From positions 1-9,592 of the forward strand of contig JAOTYS010000152.1 of NCBI GenBank assembly GCA_029861795.1: 9,592 nucleotides of DNA. Reading direction: 5' to 3'. A model generated the notes under the pieces. The model searched no databases. It had not been told where the DNA came from and worked only from the letters and a program-made list of their open reading frames with translations. Made by a program: the position numbers and the translations under genes. Below, in pieces: positions 6,091 to 9,592 of the stretch (the stretch's first letter is position 1; every line of letters starts with the position of its first letter). This stretch comes from Gammaproteobacteria bacterium (GTDB lineage: Bacteria; Pseudomonadota; Gammaproteobacteria; Arenicellales; JAOTYS01).

Positions 6091-6163
6091 CGAAGATGCA
6101 GCGCCTCAAGAGATTGCGGGACTCATTCGTTCGGGAATCGCTAGACTCACGGATGCGAGGAAC
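6091..6163 (+). repeat. 73-bp direct repeat, copy 2 (HEPN gene fragment at a breakpoint)
   Basis: This copy matches 3554-3626 with a single substitution (G6103). The same HEPN reading frame is intact across it (EDAAPQEIAGLIRSG and onward) but is not preceded by a HEPN start or followed by the rest of that gene. Its right edge coincides with the first codons of the TPR/cyclase-type sequence. It is a displaced fragment and not a gene. Confidence 0.95.
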
Positions 6164-7064
6164 CGAGCGCTACGATCGCAAGCTCGAGGACATCTTTTCC
6201 GTGCAGGACGACGTGACCAAGAGTGTGGCCACAGCGCTCGCCGTCGAGCTCACCGAAGGGGATACGGCACGCATCTCGAGTCGGCAGACGTCCAGCCTCG
6301 AGGCCTACGAGTACTACCTTCAGGCGGAGAACCTTCCGAAGTTTTCGCCGGAATCGAACGAGAAGGGGAAGGAGTTGCTGAAGAGAGCCCTTACTGTGGA
6401 TCCAAATTTCCTCGCCGCGATCGTCGAGCTGGCGTGGAAGCACACATTCGACGCGCGATTTGGCTGGACCGACGATGTAGCGGGAGCCTGGGCGAGGGCC
6501 GAGGCCCTGAATGAGCAGGCCCTCGCTATCGATCCCGAGTCGGGACAGGCGTTACATCTGGCGGGCTACCTGAGCCTCTATCGGGACGGGGACTACGAAC
6601 GCGGGGTCCGAATTGCGGGCGAGGCCGCGACGTTGGAACCGGGGAACTTCCAGGCCCACGCGGGCTACGGCTGGCTACTGTTGGCTGCGATGCGGAGCGA
6701 GAAGGCAGTGAACGAGTTCGAGCACGCTCTCAGGCTGAGCCCCAAGCGTCCCCTTTGGGTCGTAGACGCTCTCGGCCGCGGATACGAGATGCTTGGCCGG
6801 TACGACGATGCCGCATCCGCTTTCGAGGAGGTCATCGAACGCGGGCCATCGGTCGGACTAACCGCCGGCGACGCCCATGCGTGGCTCGCGCTCCTTCACG
6901 CGGCGCAAGACCGCGAGGACCAAGCAAGGGCGGCCATGGCGACGGCGCTCGAGGTGCTCCCGAGCCTCTCCGCCACCCAATACCGGCAGCGGATACGCAT
7001 GAAAGATCCCAGCACGCTCGAGCAGCGCATCGCGGTGTGGCGGGAGCTCGGTCTGCCAGAGTGA
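6164..7064 (+). pseudogene. C-terminal TPR region of a class III cyclase-type (or CadC-type) regulator, 5'-truncated
   Basis: Recognisable sequence begins ERYDRKLEDIFSVQDDVTKSVA, the segment that in cyclase-TPR and some CadC-like proteins links the N-terminal domain ('..tG.hlWaERYDR..dIFavQDevt') to the TPR array. About five or six TPR-like helix pairs follow, for example KELLKRALTVDPNFLAA, NEQALAIDPESGQALHLAGY, AVNEFEHALRLSPKRPLW and AASAFEEVIERGP. The family-like end LEQRIAVWRELGLPE follows, so the C-terminus is intact. Everything before ERYDR is replaced by the HEPN repeat copy. The frame stays open upstream to a GTG at 5979, and ATGs exist at 6096 and 6153, but the fused residues are out-of-frame HEPN sequence and no good ribosome binding site is seen. 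The cyclase or DNA-binding effector domain is lacking, so it is called a pseudogene. Expression as a TPR-only protein cannot be excluded. Confidence 0.7.
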
Positions 7065-7105
7065 TGTCGGGTTGGCGGACTCTAGCGTGCTGCGAAGCCG
7101 CCGCT

Positions 7106-7132
7106 GACCACCGAGTCTCTCATCAGGTGGTC
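7106..7132. other. Hairpin between the TPR remnant and the GntR gene
   Basis: GACCACC (7106-7112) pairs with GGTGGTC (7126-7132) around a 13-base loop. It lies about 40 bp after the TPR stop, between convergent genes, where bidirectional termination would fit. No T-run follows on either side. The rest of 7065-7251 shows nothing recognisable. Confidence 0.35.
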
Positions 7133-7251
7133 GGTGGGCAATCCCTAAAAAACTCGCTTGTCTCCGAGAAAAGAGTTGCAACGCTTTGTAGCAAACATCC
7201 AAAGATCAAGAGAGTATTGCATCAAAATGAAGAACGGAAGCAGTGCCGGTC

Positions 7252-7983
7252 TTAAAGGACGGTATTCTGATAGTAATGCTTAGACGTACTGCAACGGCTG
7301 ATTCTAAGTTCGACCGGCGTGCCGTCCAATGTCAGGGCTGTGCGCTCAATTTCCAGAAGGGGACTACCTGCCTCTAAACCCAACAAAGATGCATCATGAT
7401 TAGTAGCGGCGACTGCGCGCAGCTGTTCTTCTGCCCGATGAATAGTTATGCCGAACTGGGTTTCGTACAGTTCATACAGCGTATTCGGCAGGTCACATGC
7501 TTGTCGTTTTCCCAAGTCACCAAATAACTCGGTAGGCAGTATGATCGTTTCTAGAATGGTCGGCTTGTTATCAAGGTTACGGATCCGCTCGATACATACT
7601 ACCCGTGCTCCACTCGAGAGGTTGAGTTTTGAAGCCTCCTGACGTGAGGCGCGTTTTCTACGACAGGAAAGCGTTTTAGATTCAGGTAAAATTCTGGTTC
7701 CACTGTCACTAACAATATGAAAAAAGTGGAATAGTGCCCGGTCACCATCGTGGGTCGCGACAAACGTGCCTCTACCTTGTCGCCTTACCAGCACATTGTT
7801 TTCAACAAGTTCTGTTATGGCTTTGCGGGCCGTTCCGTGACTGACATTTAGCTCCCGAGCAAGTTGCATTTCGCTTGGAATGATATCTCCAGGCGCCCAT
7901 TCTCCCCGTGTCACCCGTGCAACAAACAAATCTTTGATCTGCATATAGAGCGGGATTGATCCCTTAGCAATTGAAAGTACCAA
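7252..7983 (-). CDS. GntR family (HutC/UTRA type) transcriptional regulator, probable repressor of suyAB
   Basis: The 243-residue protein has an N-terminal GntR winged helix at about 10-76: PLYMQIKDLF, GDIIPSEMQLARELNVSHGTARKAITELVENN and RRQGRGTFVA are the classical GntR helices and wing. Residues 95-240 form a UTRA ligand-binding domain: RVVCIERIRNLDNKPTILETIILP, the Y-E-L-Y-E-x-x-F-G-I-x-I-x-R-A-E-E segment, and L-L-x-I-E-R-T-A-x-x-x-D-G-T-P-V-E. Family knowledge: HutC-type regulators bind small metabolites through UTRA and usually repress an adjacent catabolic operon. The gene is divergent from suyAB and shares a 182-bp control region with paired palindromes, so sulfolactate or a related compound is the likely effector (inference). 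The start is a TTG at 7983, with GGAG about ten bases upstream; no better in-frame start is seen. Confidence 0.9.
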   Translation of the reverse strand: MVLSIAKGSIPLYMQIKDLFVARVTRGEWAPGDIIPSEMQLARELNVSHGTARKAITELVENNVLVRRQGRGTFVATHDGDRALFHFFHIVSDSGTRILPESKTLSCRRKRASRQEASKLNLSSGARVVCIERIRNLDNKPTILETIILPTELFGDLGKRQACDLPNTLYELYETQFGITIHRAEEQLRAVAATNHDASLLGLEAGSPLLEIERTALTLDGTPVELRISRCSTSKHYYQNTVL

Positions 7984-8039
7984 AACAAGCTTTCTCCTCT
8001 GTATGTCCAGAACGATTCAAGACATTCTTCAATGTATAG

Positions 8040-8068
8040 ATTTTAAGACTTATATAAGAGTTGAGCAA
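8040..8068 (-). promoter_or_regulatory. Candidate promoter of the GntR regulator gene
   Basis: On the minus strand TTGCTC (complement of 8063-8068) and TAAAAT (complement of 8040-8045) are separated by 17 bp. The palindromic box at 8049-8058 lies inside that spacer, so a regulator bound there would also shut off its own gene. Confidence 0.5.
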
Positions 8069-8081
8069 CACTTATATAAGA
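8048..8081. promoter_or_regulatory. Paired palindromic operator boxes between the GntR gene and suyA
   Basis: The identical 12-mer ACTTATATAAGA occurs at 8048-8059 and 8070-8081, exactly 22 bp apart, about two helical turns. Each contains the perfect 10-bp palindrome CTTATATAAG. Spacing on one face of the helix suits two cooperating GntR dimers. The second box is followed by an AT-rich stretch (TATATATATG 8091-8100) and a TTGACT (8086-8091). Their exact use as suyA promoter elements could not be settled. Confidence 0.75.
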
Positions 8082-8110
8082 CTAGTTGACTATATATATG
8101 CTTTAATGTA

Positions 8111-8145
8111 GTGTTCACACGAAACACCAGAAGGTGTCAGTTTTT
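8111..8145 (+). promoter_or_regulatory. Hairpin plus T-run in the suyA leader, possible attenuator
   Basis: ACACC (8124-8128) pairs with GGTGT (8133-8137) around AGAA, and five T residues follow at 8141-8145. An upstream GTGTT (8111-8115) could instead pair with AACAC (8123-8127), excluding the first hairpin. The stem is only 5 bp and three bases separate it from the T-run, so it may be chance or an RNA-stability element. Confidence 0.3.
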
Positions 8146-8165
8146 CACCACTCTAGGAGAGGCTA

Positions 8166-8447
8166 ATGATCGATTTCGTGGTTCACGATGAGGGCGACAG
8201 TGTTGGCGTTGTCGTTGTCGAAGGGGTGAAAGCAGGGGACAACATTTCCGGATGGATTATGGATCAGGACAAGGAGATCCAATTTACTGCGGCCAGCGAT
8301 ATTCCGATTGGACACAAGTTGGCGATCAAACCCATGAAAGAGGGCGATACGGTGATCAAGTACGGTGTGGATATCGGCAGAGTCGTGGCAGACATCGGCA
8401 AGGGTGAGCATGCCCATGTGCAGAATATCAAGACCAAACGCTGGTAA
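8166..8447 (+). CDS. suyA: (2R)-sulfolactate sulfo-lyase, small (alpha) subunit
   Basis: The 93-residue protein is a single SAF-type domain of the UxaA family. Its conserved points are [12 protein letters not shown] (7-18), the P-I-G-H-K loop (47-51), K-Y-G-x-x-I-G (66-71), G-E-H-A-H (80-84) and the terminal IKTKRW. UxaA-family enzymes (altronate, galactarate and sulfolactate lyases) use this domain with a large catalytic subunit. The separate small subunit and the SuyB-type partner downstream point to sulfolactate sulfo-lyase and not sugar-acid dehydratases. With SuyB it cleaves (2R)-3-sulfolactate to pyruvate and sulfite in the cytoplasm, the desulfonating step of sulfolactate use. AGGAG (8155-8159) six bases before the ATG sets the start. 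A 44-bp gap separates it from suyB in the same operon. Confidence 0.85.
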   Translation: MIDFVVHDEGDSVGVVVVEGVKAGDNISGWIMDQDKEIQFTAASDIPIGHKLAIKPMKEGDTVIKYGVDIGRVVADIGKGEHAHVQNIKTKRW

Positions 8448-8491
8448 TCAGCAGTGTTATATCAAGTCGTTACCCTCTTGGAGATAGAGAA

Positions 8492-9592
8492 ATGTCCCTG
8501 GATTTGAGCAATACAACTTTTTTAGGTTATCGACGCGAGAATGGTCGCGTCGGTGTGCGCAATCACGTCATTATCCTGCCGGTTGATGACCTCGCGAATG
8601 CGGCTTGTGAAGCTGTCGCGAACAATATCAAGGGTACAATGGCGTTGCCGCATCCTTATGGCAGGCTGCAATTCGGTGAAGATCTTGACCTGCACTTCCG
8701 CACACTTATCGGTACCGGGACCAATCCAAACGTTGCTGCAGTGGTTGTGATCGGTATTGAAAACGGTTGGACTAAACGCGTCGTGGATGGCATTGCCGCT
8801 ACCGGTAAACCGGTCACCGGTTTTGGTATAGAACAACACGGCGATCATGAAACGATTATGAAAGCCTCTCGGATCGCCAAGGAGTACGTTCAGAGGGCTT
8901 CTGAATTACACCGTGAAGAAGCGCCACTTGACGAGCTTTGGGTCTCCACAAAATGCGGTGAGTCGGATACCACTTCGGGCTGCGGATCAAACCCGACTGT
9001 GGGTAATGCCTTTGACAAGATGTACCCACATGGAACGACGCTGCTGTTCGGAGAGACCTCGGAAATTACCGGTGGTGAACACCTGGTGGCAGAACGCTGC
9101 CGTAACGACGAGGTGCGTGAACGCTTCATGTTTATGTTCAATCGTTACCAGGACATGATCAATCGTTACAAGACATCTGATCTCTCTGAATCACAGCCGA
9201 CGAAGGGGAACATCGAGGGTGGACTGACAACTATTGAGGAAAAGGCACTGGGCAATATCCAGAAAATAGGCAAGAAATGCATGGTAGATGGTGTGCTTGA
9301 TAAAGCAGAGGCGCCTACTAGTCCAGGACTCTGGTTCATGGATTCCTCATCCGCTGCCGCCGAGATGGTGACTTTGGCTGCAGCAGCGGGATATGTGGTG
9401 CATTTTTTCCCCACAGGACAGGGCAATATCATCGGAAACCCAATTATTCCCGTAATTAAGGTCTGTGCTAACCCACGCACTATTCGCACTATGAGTGAGC
9501 ACGTTGACGTTGATGTTTCCGGTCTGCTGCGCAAGGAGATGACCCCGGATGAGGCAGGTGATGCGCTGCTGAGCTCAATGTTTCGAACCGTC
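8492..9592 (+). CDS. suyB: (2R)-sulfolactate sulfo-lyase, large (beta) subunit, 3' end beyond the window
   Basis: The frame is open for 367 codons to the window edge. Known SuyB proteins are about 390 residues, so only the last few percent should be missing. Family signatures are [20 protein letters not shown] (10-29), G-T-M-A-L-P-H-x-Y-G-R-L-Q-F-G (48-62) and the cysteine-rich core [20 protein letters not shown] (152-171). Further on are [11 protein letters not shown] (187-197), [19 protein letters not shown] (240-258) and D-S-S-S-A-A-A-E (284-291). The GTMALPH segment and overall closeness favour SuyB over UxaA altronate or GarD galactarate dehydratases. The reaction, with SuyA, is (2R)-3-sulfolactate to pyruvate plus sulfite. 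GGAG (8480-8483) precedes the ATG by eight bases. The sulfite must be exported or oxidised by genes outside the window. Candidates for sulfolactate uptake or formation should lie to the right. Confidence 0.92.
   Translation, partial: MSLDLSNTTFLGYRRENGRVGVRNHVIILPVDDLANAACEAVANNIKGTMALPHPYGRLQFGEDLDLHFRTLIGTGTNPNVAAVVVIGIENGWTKRVVDGIAATGKPVTGFGIEQHGDHETIMKASRIAKEYVQRASELHREEAPLDELWVSTKCGESDTTSGCGSNPTVGNAFDKMYPHGTTLLFGETSEITGGEHLVAERCRNDEVRERFMFMFNRYQDMINRYKTSDLSESQPTKGNIEGGLTTIEEKALGNIQKIGKKCMVDGVLDKAEAPTSPGLWFMDSSSAAAEMVTLAAAAGYVVHFFPTGQGNIIGNPIIPVIKVCANPRTIRTMSEHVDVDVSGLLRKEMTPDEAGDALLSSMFRTV

Noticed and set aside
5979..6163. N-terminal extension of the TPR frame from a GTG at 5979
   Set aside because: It overlaps the divergent cupin start, has no ribosome binding site, and most of it is the HEPN repeat read in the wrong frame.
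6755..7255. Plus-strand frame rich in R, G and A overlapping the TPR region
   Set aside because: Arginine-rich shadow frame of the GC-rich TPR sequence.
8522..9534. Several minus-strand frames opposite suyB
   Set aside because: They lie antisense to a strongly conserved enzyme gene and have no recognisable domains.

Overview
The window looks like an accessory or rearranged stretch of a proteobacterial (Pseudomonadota) chromosome. This rests on Shine-Dalgarno-led genes, IS30 and integrase-type transposase remnants, a class III cyclase-TPR gene remnant, GFA and ChrR-like cupin proteins, and a GntR-controlled sulfolactate sulfo-lyase operon. The left and central genes are GC-rich. The DNA around 7984-8165 is AT-rich, so the segments may differ in origin. 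The species cannot be named from the sequence.

Layout. 1-953: the 3' end of a GFA (CENP-V/GFA-type zinc) protein gene, overlapping by ATGA the start of an exported two-repeat OB-fold-like protein. 954-1365: non-coding, with a strong 11-bp-stem hairpin. 1366-2304: a hypothetical gene with no recognised family. 2305-2740: two transposase fragments, a frameshifted IS30 piece on + and a 3'-truncated integrase-core leader on -. 2819-3923: a two-gene winged-helix-nucleotidyltransferase/HEPN-like module, probably a toxin-antitoxin-type pair. Its promoter is built into a double palindrome. 3946-4296 (-): a degraded class III nucleotide cyclase fragment. 4297-4631: non-coding with three closely spaced hairpins. 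4632-5069 (-): an atypical GFA protein. 5305-5991 (-): a two-domain ChrR-like cupin. 6091-6163: a near-exact second copy of 73 bp of the HEPN-like gene, abutting a 5'-truncated TPR region (6164-7064) of the type found at the C-terminus of class III cyclases.

7252-9592: a divergent regulator/catabolic locus. A GntR/HutC-type repressor (-) faces suyA and suyB (+), the two subunits of (2R)-sulfolactate sulfo-lyase, which cleaves sulfolactate to pyruvate and sulfite. The 182-bp intergenic region carries two identical 12-bp palindromic boxes 22 bp apart, the obvious candidate operator. suyB runs off the right edge.

The most unusual items are the NTase/HEPN promoter architecture, the 73-bp HEPN duplication at the TPR breakpoint, and the two cyclase-TPR remnants on opposite strands about 1.9 kb apart. 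No CRISPR array, tRNA or rRNA was seen.
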